A DNA stretch of 48,540 nt from Verrucomicrobiota bacterium (GTDB taxonomy: Bacteria; Verrucomicrobiota; Verrucomicrobiia; Opitutales; Opitutaceae): NCBI GenBank assembly GCA_026398135.1, contig JAPLTN010000020.1, forward strand, positions 1 to 48,540, read 5' to 3'. The notes under the pieces are model-generated. The model did no database searches. It was not told the origin of the DNA and saw only the letters and a list, made by a program, of their open reading frames with translations. Position numbers and translations under genes: made by a program. This document shows, in pieces, positions 28,507-36,994 of the stretch (its first letter is position 1; the number at the start of each line of letters is the position of its first letter).

Positions 28507-29016
28507 ATGCGTGCTCTCTGGGCCAAAATTCGCCAGTTCTGGGCGGGGAACCCGACTCCCGAGCGCGCCCGCATCGGCTCGGCGGGCGAGCGCGCCGCCG
28601 AAGCGCACCTGCGCGCCGCCGGCTTGCGCGTCCTGGCCAGAAACTGGCGAAACCCCGCCGATACCCGCGAGGAACTCGACCTTGTCTGCCAGGATCGGGA
28701 GGTGCTGGTTTTCGTTGAAGTAAAAACCCGGGCCGCCGGTGCCCGGGTGAGCGGCTACCACGCGGTCAACACCCGCAAGAAAAAGGTGCTGCTTCGGGTT
28801 TGCCGTGCCTACCTCGCGCGTTTGCGACCGCCGGCCAAATCCTACCGTTTCGACATCGTCGAAGTCGCCCACGACGTGGACCCCGCCACCGCCGCCGGCA
28901 TGCAAGCCATGGCCCTGGAGACGCATCTCGCCTCGACTGCGCGCGATGGCTCGCTGGTCTGGCACTACCGCGACGTGCCTTTGTTTCCGAACAGGACGAA
29001 TCACCGGCACGAATGA
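28507..29016 (+). CDS. yraN: YraN/UPF0102 family endonuclease-like protein
   Basis: This 169-residue protein shows the YraN core: GSAGERAAEAHLRAAGLRVL, then NWRNPADTREELDLVCQD and VLVFVEVKTRA, with a D-x(n)-E-x-K nuclease-like site. The family is related to Holliday junction resolvases, but its function is unsettled. The C-terminal YRFDIVEVAHD is conserved. It is divergent from the Phd/PIN pair and precedes zwf by about 90 bases. Confidence 0.85.
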   Translation: MRALWAKIRQFWAGNPTPERARIGSAGERAAEAHLRAAGLRVLARNWRNPADTREELDLVCQDREVLVFVEVKTRAAGARVSGYHAVNTRKKKVLLRVCRAYLARLRPPAKSYRFDIVEVAHDVDPATAAGMQAMALETHLASTARDGSLVWHYRDVPLFPNRTNHRHE

Positions 29017-29105
29017 CCCGGATTGATCGGTTTGATGCTGCGAATTCACCGCATTAACCTTGCCCGCTTCATTTGCGCTGCGCCTAGTTTCGCCCTCTCT
29101 AAGCC

Positions 29106-30644
29106 ATGCCTGAAGCGCCCCGTCATCCCTTCCTCCAAGGTCTCAGCAAACACCGCGGCACTCCGCCCACGGTGATCGTAATCTTTGGAGCCTCCGGCGA
29201 TCTTACCGCCCGCAAACTCATCCCGGCGATCTACAACCTCGCGTTCGATCACCTGCTGCCGGCCGACTTTTTCCTCGTCGGCTACGGGCGCAAGGCCATC
29301 CCGGACGAAGAGTTTCGCGACATCGCCGCCGGTGCCATCAAAGAGTTTTCCCGCCGCGAGCTGAATCCCGACGTCTGGAGCCATGTGGCGACCAACACCA
29401 GCTACGTGGCCGGCGGTTACGACGACATCCAGGCGTTTGAACGCCTCACCGCCCATATCGACGCCTTGGAAAGCAAACTCGGCCGCGAGGTGCAGGTGTT
29501 GTTTTACGTTTCCACCCCGCCCTCGGTCTTCGCCCCCATCCTGCGCAATCTCGGCGCCGCCGGTCTTGCCGCCCGCCACCTTGGCACGCCGCTGCACACC
29601 AAGGTCATCATCGAAAAACCCTTCGGCAAAGACCTCGATTCCGCCGTCGCCCTGAATGGCGTCATCCGCGAAGTGCTCGAGGAACATCAGGTTTACCGGA
29701 TCGACCACTATCTCGGCAAAGAGACGGTGCAGGACTTGTTGGTGCAGCGTTTCTCCAATTCGATTTTCGAGCCGCTCTGGAATCGCAACTACATCGACCA
29801 CGTGCAGATCACCGTTTCCGAGGAGGTCGGTGTCGGCACTCGCGGCGGTTACTACGAACAAAGCGGCGCGCTGCGCGACATGATCCAAAACCACACCATG
29901 CAGCTCGTCGCGCTTACTGCGATGGAGCCGCCGGTGTCGCTCGATGCCGAGGCGGTGCGCAACGAAAAGGTCAAGGTTCTCAAGGCCATCCAGCCGCTCA
30001 ATCTTGGGCCCGGCGGCGACGTCGCCCGCGCCCAATACGCCGCCGGCATGATGGGCGGCAAACCCGCCAAGGGTTACCTGGAGGAGCAGGACATCCATGC
30101 CCAGTCCGGTACCGAGACCTACGCCGCCGTGCGGCTCTCGATCAACAACTGGCGCTGGCAAGGCGTCCCGTTTTATCTGCGCTCCGGCAAACGCATGGCC
30201 CGCCGCGTCACGGAAATCGCGGTCCAGTTCAAACGCCCGCCCGGCACTTTGTTCGCCGGGAGCGACCGCTTCGACCTCGCGCCCAACACCCTCGCTTTTC
30301 AGATCCAGCCCGACGAGGGCCTGTCGCTCATCCTCAACGGCAAGGTGCCCGGACTCGAAACCCGCACCCAGCCGGTGAAAATGAACTTCCGTTATTCGAC
30401 GACCTTCGGTTCCAACACCCCCGAGGCCTACGAGCGCCTGGTGCTCGATGCCATGATCGGCGACGGCACGCTCTTCATCCGCGGCGACGAGGCCGAGACG
30501 TCCTGGCAGCTCTACACCCCGGTGCTCAAGGCCTGGGCCGCCGCCGGACGCGAAGGCATGGACAGTTACGCCGCCGGCGGCTGGGGTCCGGCCAACGCCG
30601 ACGCCCTGCTCTCGAAAAACAACCACGTCTGGCGTCAGCCCTAA
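29106..30644 (+). CDS. zwf: Glucose-6-phosphate 1-dehydrogenase
   Basis: Zwf oxidises glucose-6-phosphate to 6-phosphogluconolactone and supplies NADPH at the entry to the oxidative pentose phosphate route. The 512-residue protein has the NADP motif IFGASGDLTARKL (about 23-35), the active-site signature RIDHYLGKETVQDLL (about 199-213) and EKPFGKDL. The length and motifs fit. opcA follows by 17 bases, so the two are co-transcribed. Confidence 0.97.
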   Translation: MPEAPRHPFLQGLSKHRGTPPTVIVIFGASGDLTARKLIPAIYNLAFDHLLPADFFLVGYGRKAIPDEEFRDIAAGAIKEFSRRELNPDVWSHVATNTSYVAGGYDDIQAFERLTAHIDALESKLGREVQVLFYVSTPPSVFAPILRNLGAAGLAARHLGTPLHTKVIIEKPFGKDLDSAVALNGVIREVLEEHQVYRIDHYLGKETVQDLLVQRFSNSIFEPLWNRNYIDHVQITVSEEVGVGTRGGYYEQSGALRDMIQNHTMQLVALTAMEPPVSLDAEAVRNEKVKVLKAIQPLNLGPGGDVARAQYAAGMMGGKPAKGYLEEQDIHAQSGTETYAAVRLSINNWRWQGVPFYLRSGKRMARRVTEIAVQFKRPPGTLFAGSDRFDLAPNTLAFQIQPDEGLSLILNGKVPGLETRTQPVKMNFRYSTTFGSNTPEAYERLVLDAMIGDGTLFIRGDEAETSWQLYTPVLKAWAAAGREGMDSYAAGGWGPANADALLSKNNHVWRQP

Positions 30645-30661
30645 GCAGATTTCTTCCCGCG

Positions 30662-31651
30662 ATGTTCTCGATTTTTGACGCGCTCCCCGGCCTGGAAACC
30701 CCGGTCGGAGCCATATCCAAAAACCTGGCACGCATGTGGACGACGGACGAGCGTCCCGCCCTGCTCCCCGGCGAAGACTCGAAGGCCACGCAGGTGAATT
30801 TCGTGCTCCACTTCGGCATCCATACCACGCCGGAGGACGCCCTGGCGCAGTTCCAGACCGCCACCCGTTTTTCCCAGCGTTACCCGTGCCGGGTCGTTGT
30901 TCTCTGTCCGACGCGCGACGAAAGCACCCAAGCCACCGAGTTGCGGGCCAAAATCTACGGTGAATGCCATCCCGGCAAAACCCGCGGCGACCTGCGTTGC
31001 TGCGAGTTCGTGATGCTGAGCTACCCGACCGCCGCCCGGGTTTTTCTCGAAAACCAGGTCTCCACCTGTCTCTCGACCGACCTGCCGCTCTACTATTGGG
31101 CGCATAACTTTTCCTCCTCGGCCAAACTCGGCGCCTACCAGTATCTGCTCGGCCGGGCCAAACGCGTGCTGCTGGACCGCTCGTGCGTGCCCGAGGACGA
31201 TTGCGGCGAACTCACCTGGCCGCACCCCGAGGCGGTTCGCGATCTGGTCAGCGCCCGTCTGCTCCCGGTGCGCCAGACCATCGGCCAGTTTCTGAGCGCC
31301 TACGCCCCGTCCGCCTTGGTGGAGAACCTTGCGGGGGTAACGGTTCGCCACAGTCCGAGCCGTCGCGCCGAGGCCGGGGTGTTGGCCAAATGGACGCGTG
31401 ATCGCCTCGTCGCCTGCGGCGCGGACGCCGGTCTCGCTCCGCTGGTCGAGCCCCTCGCCGCCGCCGCGCCGGCCGATGCGGTGGAAATCGAATTCAGCTA
31501 TGGCAACGGAAACCATTTCCGTTTCCTCGGCGACTTCGAGCGGGGCTGCGCGCACATCGCGACCACCATGCGCGGCGCCAAAACCGAACTCGCCACCGCC
31601 ATCGCGCTGCTCAGCCCCGAGGCCGCGCTGGCCGAGGCGATGTTCTTCTGA
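30662..31651 (+). CDS. opcA: Glucose-6-phosphate dehydrogenase assembly protein OpcA-like
   Basis: This 329-residue protein matches the OpcA family, first known in cyanobacteria as an activator or assembly factor of Zwf. Visible blocks are FVLHFGIHTTPEDALAQF, RYPCRVVVLCPTRDE, GDLRCCEFVMLSYP and LSTDLPLYYWAHNF. It sits 17 bases after zwf, the usual context. No catalytic motif is evident. The hicBA pair follows about 70 bases later. Confidence 0.85.
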   Translation: MFSIFDALPGLETPVGAISKNLARMWTTDERPALLPGEDSKATQVNFVLHFGIHTTPEDALAQFQTATRFSQRYPCRVVVLCPTRDESTQATELRAKIYGECHPGKTRGDLRCCEFVMLSYPTAARVFLENQVSTCLSTDLPLYYWAHNFSSSAKLGAYQYLLGRAKRVLLDRSCVPEDDCGELTWPHPEAVRDLVSARLLPVRQTIGQFLSAYAPSALVENLAGVTVRHSPSRRAEAGVLAKWTRDRLVACGADAGLAPLVEPLAAAAPADAVEIEFSYGNGNHFRFLGDFERGCAHIATTMRGAKTELATAIALLSPEAALAEAMFF

Positions 31652-31722
31652 GACTATATTTCGCGGCGAAGTTCCGGGTGGCGCAACTTGACTAAAACGC
31701 ACCCACCTTGTTCCTTTCGAGG

Positions 31723-31932
31723 ATGAAATACAGCGTGACTTTGGTGGAGTCGGCGGAGGGCTGGGCGGTCTGGTGCGACACGCTCCCCGGCTGCTGTTCT
31801 CAAGGTGACACGCGCGATGAAGCCTTGGCCAATATCCGTGAGGCTATTACTGAATACCTCGCCGCCAAAGCGAGCGAACTCACCGGGGCTGATGGCATCC
31901 GCTCTGTGCAACACGAAGAGGTTTTGGTTTAA
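31723..31932 (+). CDS. hicB: HicB antitoxin
   Basis: This 69-residue protein has the HicB partial RNase H-like fold: MKYSVTLVESAEGWAVWCDT, LPGCCSQGDTRDEALANIRE and AITEYLAAKA. No DNA-binding tail is obvious, so it is a short form. The ATG at 31723 starts at the conserved strand; a TTG at 31708 is an alternative. It precedes hicA by nine bases. Confidence 0.85.
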   Translation: MKYSVTLVESAEGWAVWCDTLPGCCSQGDTRDEALANIREAITEYLAAKASELTGADGIRSVQHEEVLV

Positions 31933-31941
31933 TCGAGCTCC

Positions 31942-32154
31942 ATGCCCAAGCTACCCGGTATCGGCCAACGCGATGCCGTGCGCGTATTAGAAAAATGCGG
32001 TTTCCGCATCATCCGCCAGGGCAAACACCTAACCCTCTCCAACGGCACCATCATGGTGCAGGTGCCGCGCCACACCTCGATCAACGCTTTCACCATGGGC
32101 CATATTGCTCAGACTGCCGGACTTACCCCCGAGCGTTTTCGTGAGCTGCTTTGA
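31942..32154 (+). CDS. hicA: HicA toxin (mRNA interferase)
   Basis: This 70-residue dsRBD-like protein begins MPKLPGIGQRDAVRVLEKCG and has FRIIRQGKHLTLSNG with the catalytic His. VQVPRHTSINAFTMGHIAQ completes the fold. HicA cleaves mRNA and is blocked by HicB. The order is antitoxin first. The pair lies between opcA and mazG, in the same direction. Confidence 0.88.
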   Translation: MPKLPGIGQRDAVRVLEKCGFRIIRQGKHLTLSNGTIMVQVPRHTSINAFTMGHIAQTAGLTPERFRELL

Positions 32155-32257
32155 GAGAGCGCAGACAGCGGTAACTCAACCTCGACAGGCGCGCCGTTTT
32201 TGCCGCGCGGTCAAAACCAGACTGGATTCGACACCGGGGCCGCGTTTGGCTGACGCC

Positions 32258-32929
32258 ATGAGCCAGGCCCTCGACGAATTGCGCCAGACTATCGCCCGCC
32301 TGCGGGCTCCCGACGGTTGTCCGTGGGATATTGAGCAGACCCACCAATCCCTCGTGCGCTGCCTGATCGACGAGGTGAGCGAGCTGATCGATACCATTGA
32401 CCGCGAGGACTACCCGCACATGCGCGAGGAGTTGGGCGACGTGTTGATCCAGGTCGTCTTTCACGCCCAGATCGCCTCCGAACGCGGCCAGTTCGACCTC
32501 GATGCGGTGGCCCGCGAGGTGAACGAAAAACTCATCCGCCGCCACCCCCACGTCTTCGGTGACCACGGCAAAATCGACACCGCCGACAACGTCATCCTCA
32601 AGTGGGAGCAGATCAAAGCGCAGGAAAAGAAAAACGGTCCCGCGCAATCCGGCTTGTTCAAGGATCAGCCCCCGCGCCTGCCCGCCACCATGTATGCCGA
32701 GTCGGCGTGGAAACAGATCGAGAAAAAATCGCTACCGGTGGGCGATGCGGTGGATGTCGCCCGCATCCAGGCGCTCGGGCTCGCGCTCGATGACGCGGAG
32801 CTGGGCCGTCAGCTCTTTGATCTCTGCGCCGCCGCCCGCGCCAAAGGCCTCGACCCCGAGGGGGCGCTGCGTCGCCGCACCGACGCGGTCAAGGCCTCGG
32901 TCGAACGCCATGGCCAAAGCCAAGCCTGA
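32258..32929 (+). CDS. mazG: Nucleoside triphosphate pyrophosphohydrolase MazG
   Basis: MazG hydrolyses (d)NTPs to monophosphates and can lower ppGpp. The 223-residue protein has CPWDIEQTHQSLVRCLIDEV with EVSEL, and REELGDVLIQVVFHAQIA, the Glu/Asp metal-binding helices. A second half carries KKSLPVGDAVDVARIQALG. This is slightly shorter than two-domain E. coli MazG (263 residues). The ATG at 32258 is used; an upstream in-frame start at 32105 lies inside hicA. Its end overlaps the recombinase start by 20 bases. Confidence 0.93.
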   Translation: MSQALDELRQTIARLRAPDGCPWDIEQTHQSLVRCLIDEVSELIDTIDREDYPHMREELGDVLIQVVFHAQIASERGQFDLDAVAREVNEKLIRRHPHVFGDHGKIDTADNVILKWEQIKAQEKKNGPAQSGLFKDQPPRLPATMYAESAWKQIEKKSLPVGDAVDVARIQALGLALDDAELGRQLFDLCAAARAKGLDPEGALRRRTDAVKASVERHGQSQA

Positions 32930-33917
32930 ACCCCGGTCCGCGAACGTGCCGCCCGCCGCCGCTTGCGACGCCGCCTGCGACGCTGCCGCCGAAGCAGATG
33001 CCTTGACCGCATCCTGGTGGCAGCCCTTCTCCGCGCATCTCGCTCTGGAGCGGCGCTACTCCGTCTATACTCTGCGCAACTACCAGCAGGCCTTCGTCGA
33101 TTTCGTGGCCTGGCGGCGCGACGCCCTGGGCGAAGCGGGGCGCGGGCGCGAGCTGGACGGGCTGACCCCGCGGGTGATGCGGGATTTTGTGATCGAAGCC
33201 CAAGGTCGCTTTGGTCGGCGCACCCTGCATAACCACGTGTCGGGCTTGAGGGCGTTTTTCAAATACTGGCAACGTCAGGGCCGGGTGGAGAAAAACCCGC
33301 TGGTCGGGCTCGTGCTGCCCAAACTGGAGAAACGCCTGCCCCTGTTTTTGACCGAGGCGCAGATGAAATTGCTTCTGACCGGGCCGCAGCGCCTGCTCGA
33401 AAACGGCACCGAATCGTCCTTCATCGCGTGGCGCGACCGGCTGGCCATGGAGCTGCTCTACGGGGCGGGCCTGCGCGTGAGCGAATTGGTGGCGCTCGAT
33501 TACGGCTCGCTGGAGGCGGACGCGACTCTGGCCCGCGTGCTCGGAAAGGGGAAAAAAGAGCGGCTGTGTCCGCTGGGAAAAGTCGCCGCCGGCGTGCTGG
33601 CGAAGTGGCGGCGCGAGTTTGCGCGCGACACCGCGCCCGAAGCGCCGGTCCTGGTGGATGTTCACCACCGCCGCCTGTCGCCCCGCACCGTGCAACTGAT
33701 GCTGAAGCGTTACTTGGCGCTGGCCGGACTGCCGCTCGACCTGACCCCGCATAAACTCCGGCACAGTTACGCCACCCACCTGCTCAACGCCGGCGCGGAT
33801 CTGCGGCTGGTGCAGGAGCTGCTCGGCCACGCCAGTCTGAACACGACCCAGGTTTACACCCACGTCACGGTGGCCCGCCTGCGCGAGGTTTACGACAAAG
33901 CCCACCCGCGAGCTTGA
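32910..33917 (+). CDS. Tyrosine recombinase, XerC/XerD type
   Basis: This 335-residue site-specific recombinase probably resolves chromosome dimers. The N-terminal SAM-like domain (LERRYSVYTLRNYQQAF) is followed by the catalytic domain. All catalytic residues are visible: Arg in GLRVSEL, Lys in GKGKKERL, HKLRHSYATH, LGHAS, and the nucleophile Tyr in TTQVYTHV. It is a full-length housekeeping form rather than a phage integrase. The N-terminus has an Ala-rich extension (about 1-32). ATG at 32910 lies inside the mazG 3' end, implying translational coupling. Confidence 0.9.
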   Translation: MAKAKPEPRSANVPPAAACDAACDAAAEADALTASWWQPFSAHLALERRYSVYTLRNYQQAFVDFVAWRRDALGEAGRGRELDGLTPRVMRDFVIEAQGRFGRRTLHNHVSGLRAFFKYWQRQGRVEKNPLVGLVLPKLEKRLPLFLTEAQMKLLLTGPQRLLENGTESSFIAWRDRLAMELLYGAGLRVSELVALDYGSLEADATLARVLGKGKKERLCPLGKVAAGVLAKWRREFARDTAPEAPVLVDVHHRRLSPRTVQLMLKRYLALAGLPLDLTPHKLRHSYATHLLNAGADLRLVQELLGHASLNTTQVYTHVTVARLREVYDKAHPRA

Positions 33918-33980
33918 GTCTGCTCCGTGCGACTTGAAACTCGGGCGCGGCCGGTTTTTTTCCGGGACCGTATCTTGACC

Positions 33981-34553
33981 ATGCCGATCTACGAATACTA
34001 CTGCCCCCGCAACCACACCGTTTACCAGTTTTACGCCAAGACCCTGGCCCAGGGCAAATCCGTGCCGAAGTGCCCCGAAAACCCGGTCTGGCCGATGCAG
34101 AAAACCGTCTCGCAATTCGCCTTCACTGGACGTGCGGTCGAGCCCGCCGCCGCCGAAGCCGGGCCTGAAGGCGAACCGGACGACGCGCGTTTGGAGGCGG
34201 CGATGGCCGGCATGGAGCAGGATTTTGCATCGGTGGATGAAAACGATCCCCGCGCCATGGCCCGCATGATGCGCAAAATGGCGGACCTCACCGGGGAGAA
34301 AATCGACGCCGAGATGGAGGAAGTCGTGCGCAAGCTGGAGGAGGGCATGGACCCGGAAAAACTGGAGGAGCAACTCGGCTCGGGTGCTGCAGCTGGCGGC
34401 GATGTCGAGGACGATCCCTATGGCCAAGGTATGAGCGGGGACGGTGGCGCGCCCCAAACCGACCGCGAAATCAAAGAAGCGCGCATGCGCTGGCGGGTGC
34501 GCCGCGCCACCACCGCCCCCCGCCGCGACCCCGTGCTTTACGACTACGACTGA
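33981..34553 (+). CDS. FmdB-like zinc-ribbon protein with acidic helical extension
   Basis: This 190-residue protein begins MPIYEYYCPRNHTVYQFYA, the FmdB/CxxC regulatory-protein opening. Its metal site is incomplete: CPRNH then CPENP, rather than two CxxC knuckles. A long charged helical tail follows (ARMMRKMADLTGEKIDAEME and EEVVRKLEEGMDPEKLEEQL), ending basic. The function is unknown. It ends the run that started with zwf. Confidence 0.75.
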   Translation: MPIYEYYCPRNHTVYQFYAKTLAQGKSVPKCPENPVWPMQKTVSQFAFTGRAVEPAAAEAGPEGEPDDARLEAAMAGMEQDFASVDENDPRAMARMMRKMADLTGEKIDAEMEEVVRKLEEGMDPEKLEEQLGSGAAAGGDVEDDPYGQGMSGDGGAPQTDREIKEARMRWRVRRATTAPRRDPVLYDYD

Positions 34554-34559
34554 GCGAAC

Positions 34560-34897
34560 ATGGCCCCGATCAAATTTGCGCTCCAGTCCGGTTACTTGCA
34601 CAGCATCAGAAACCGTTAGGCAGGCAGAAACAGCCCGGAAACGCACCGAAATAGGCCGGAAGCTTGTTCCCAGCGTATCTTGGCTACCCGATATAACGCA
34701 TAAACAGCCCCCTATTTTATATCGGTGCTCCCTTAACTTATATTGACAGTCTTCTATGGCATTGAGACCAGTTTATATCAGGTGAGAAGCCTCTTATATG
34801 TCATATCGAAGGCTTCCCACCTTAATTCAACGGGATTTGAGGCTATTTTGGCCAAGTTTAGGCGCTTTAAAAGCTAATGTGCCCTCAAGTTGATCTG
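34560..34897. other. AT-rich intergenic stretch without a gene
   Basis: No frame here has coding character. The base composition changes sharply from the preceding fmdB-like gene, with several TTATAT segments (ATTTTATATCGG, TTTATATCAGG, TCTTATATGTCATATCG). It runs into the palindromic element at 34898, and the whole 34560-35185 gap is gene-free. Confidence 0.5.
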
Positions 34898-34985
34898 AAT
34901 TGGCCAAGGACGGCCAACCCTACATGTAATGCATAGCTTACTCACATCAGATGGTTTGTGTAGCGTTGGCCGTCCCCGGCCAATT
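34898..34985. repeat. Complete palindromic element (MITE- or REP-like)
   Basis: AATTGGCCAAGGACGGCCAA(C) at 34898-34918 and GTTGGCCGTCCCCGGCCAAT(T) at 34965-34985 are inverted arms, matching at 19 of 21 positions. Each arm is itself partly palindromic (TTGGCC...GGCCAA). A half copy lies at 24241-24301. Confidence 0.7.
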
Positions 34986-35185
34986 TAAGAGTGCTTTTGG
35001 TTCACTTTAACAAAGTAAAACCAAGTGTCGTGCGCTAATGCAATTTATCGCACTCATGGTGTAAGCCTCTGGAAATTTATTTTAATACGTACTCGCCACG
35101 AGCTGGAACTGGCTGCTAAAATGCTGGTTAGGCGGTGAACGCTAATAAAAAGCGTTAAAACATTAACTTACAAAAAAATCCAGCC

Positions 35186-35557
35186 ATGCCTACTATCCAT
35201 TCACCGGACAATGTCCGCGACCAAGCCAAGTCCATCATCAAAATCTTCCAGACCACGGCCGACCTGAAGATCAAGGTGGATAAGAAAGACTTCACCGCCG
35301 CCGACCTCGTGACCTTGGAGGCCGAGGTAAAGACGTCCGATGAACTGGTGGACGCCAAACGCGCCGAGCTCACTCCCTTGCTCAACGCCCGCAACGAAAA
35401 GGCCGCCCGCCTCAACACTGTGTTGGTGCAGGCCCGCAAGGCCATAGCCGGCTACTTCGGCGAAGACTCCGACGAATACGAACTCGCCGGCGGCACCCGC
35501 AAGAGCGAGCGCAAGTCTCCCGGTCGCCGCATCACCCCCAAACCCGCCAAGCCCTAA
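35186..35557 (+). CDS. Small helical protein of unknown function
   Basis: This 123-residue protein is predicted helical from its heptad-like ADLVTLEAEVKTSDELVDAK and AELTPLLNARNEKAARLNTV. A conserved-looking FGEDSDEYELAGGTRKSERK and a basic, Pro-rich tail (RRITPKPAKP) follow. I do not recognise a domain. It has typical GC-rich codons, unlike the AT-rich gap before it. The next gene starts 48 bases later in the same direction. Confidence 0.6.
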   Translation: MPTIHSPDNVRDQAKSIIKIFQTTADLKIKVDKKDFTAADLVTLEAEVKTSDELVDAKRAELTPLLNARNEKAARLNTVLVQARKAIAGYFGEDSDEYELAGGTRKSERKSPGRRITPKPAKP

Positions 35558-35605
35558 AACCCTGCGAGGGCCGGACGCGAGTCCGGCCCTCCAACCTATT
35601 TTGTT

Positions 35606-36694
35606 ATGCACTTATTGAAACGTGGAAACCGCGGCTTTGCCGTGGAGACGGTTATTCTTGTCGGCGCGCTGGTGGCGGGCGCGGGCTGGTTTGGAGTGCG
35701 GGAATTCGGGCATGCGGTTAAAGAGATGAAGCAGGAGCGCGCCGTCACGGTTGCCAACGAAGCCACCACCCAGGCCAAAGGGGATGCGGTTACCGCGCTC
35801 GCCAGCCGCGATGCCGCCGCCGCCGCTCTCGCCACCGAGAAAGCCACGCGGGCCAAGGTGGAGGCCGATGCCGCCGCCGTCGGCAAAACCATCCAACGCT
35901 CCGCCGTCGAAGGCGCGGCGGCGGCGGAGCAACTGCCGGAATCGCGGCAACGCGACCACCTGCTGGATCGCTTTTCCGAGATAGATGAAGCCTCGCGCGC
36001 CCTCTACGGCAACCTCACTCCCGCCGAGATTCAGGGCTGGCGTCAGCTCACGCTCGACGCCCTCGCGGGCAAGGCCGAGGCCCAGGAGCGGCTGGATCGG
36101 CAAATGGCGGAAATCAAAGGGCTGAACGAACAGCTCCTGATCGCCCGCACCCAGCACGATGATGCCCAAAAACGTGCCGACGAAGCCCAGGCCAAGGCCG
36201 ACCGCGAACAGAAGAAAGCGACGGATTCCGTGATCGTAGCCCAGAAAAAAACCGCGCTGGTCGAGAGTCTTTTCGAGGAAAACACCGGCCTTTCGACGCT
36301 GCTCTCCGGGTTTAAATTAATCCTTTTCGCCGTGGCGGGTGTGTGGGTGCTGGGGGTGCTGCTGAAAAGTGTCGCCATCGCTTTGCCCACCGGCGGCGGT
36401 GCCACGGGGGTGATGCATCTGCTGGCGAATACCTTTGGCGGCCTGCTTTCTCCGCTCTCGGTGCTGGGCGAATCGCGCTCCCGCCGCGAAACGCAGAAGC
36501 TGGTGGAAAGCACGGGGGCATTTATCGCCGATGCGCGCAAGGACATGCCTGAGGTGGCGAAGAAAATTACGGATGGTCTGGATATAGCCTTGTCGCCCGC
36601 GCACCAGCAGCGGGTGAAAGAGGTTTTTTTGAATATCCAAAGAAAGCGCGGTGCCGAGGCCGCCGCCGCCGAGGCCAAGGCGGCACACGATTGA
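35606..36694 (+). CDS. Membrane-anchored coiled-coil protein of unknown function
   Basis: This 362-residue protein has an N-terminal membrane segment (TVILVGALVAGAGWFGV, about 15-31). A long Ala-rich coiled coil follows (about 38-110 and 150-225, e.g. DEAQAKADREQKKATDSV), then a second membrane segment (LILFAVAGVWVLGVLLKSV, about 236-254). The cytoplasmic-like tail contains RRETQKLVESTGAFIADARK. No enzyme motif was recognised. It probably pairs with the small protein 48 bases upstream. Holin-lysis or phage-structural roles were considered, but nothing else phage-like is present. Confidence 0.6.
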   Translation: MHLLKRGNRGFAVETVILVGALVAGAGWFGVREFGHAVKEMKQERAVTVANEATTQAKGDAVTALASRDAAAAALATEKATRAKVEADAAAVGKTIQRSAVEGAAAAEQLPESRQRDHLLDRFSEIDEASRALYGNLTPAEIQGWRQLTLDALAGKAEAQERLDRQMAEIKGLNEQLLIARTQHDDAQKRADEAQAKADREQKKATDSVIVAQKKTALVESLFEENTGLSTLLSGFKLILFAVAGVWVLGVLLKSVAIALPTGGGATGVMHLLANTFGGLLSPLSVLGESRSRRETQKLVESTGAFIADARKDMPEVAKKITDGLDIALSPAHQQRVKEVFLNIQRKRGAEAAAAEAKAAHD

Positions 36695-36994
36695 CCGCGA
36701 CACACCTGAAGCCCGGGACCGTGCATCGCGTTAACTTGCCCATTACCGGACATTGAACCGCCTGATAGGTCCCGCACGCTGCAACACAAAGTGATGTCAC
36801 GTTTGCCTCCGCAGGCGGGGAGAAGCTGAAACCATGTAGGGCGGGGCGAAATCAGCAATGTAGTGCCGGAAATCGCCCCTTAAATTACGCAAGTGCCTCA
36901 AATACAACAACCCCATCCCTCGAACTGCGGAACTCGGGTTAATATGTGTGGCTGTTGGGAAATTACCCCAGGATTTTATATGTATGGAGGGTGT
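36695..36994. other. Intergenic stretch without a gene
   Basis: About 300 bases separate the coiled-coil gene from the convergent minus-strand gene. A fragment TGTAGGGCGGGGCG near 36836 resembles the repeat at 21274-21352. Composition shifts to AT-rich past about 36880. No gene or clear hairpin terminator was found. Confidence 0.4.

Noticed and set aside
32910-33917. Xer-type recombinase as the integrase of a genomic island
   Set aside because: It overlaps mazG and belongs to a housekeeping gene run. No tRNA or attachment-site repeat is near; the only tRNA (10108-10193) is far away and shows no duplicated 3' end in the window.
35186-36694. Prophage or lysis module
   Set aside because: The coiled-coil membrane protein could recall phage structural or holin proteins, but there are no terminase, capsid, tail or integrase genes nearby. 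The recombinase at 32910 is a housekeeping Xer type.
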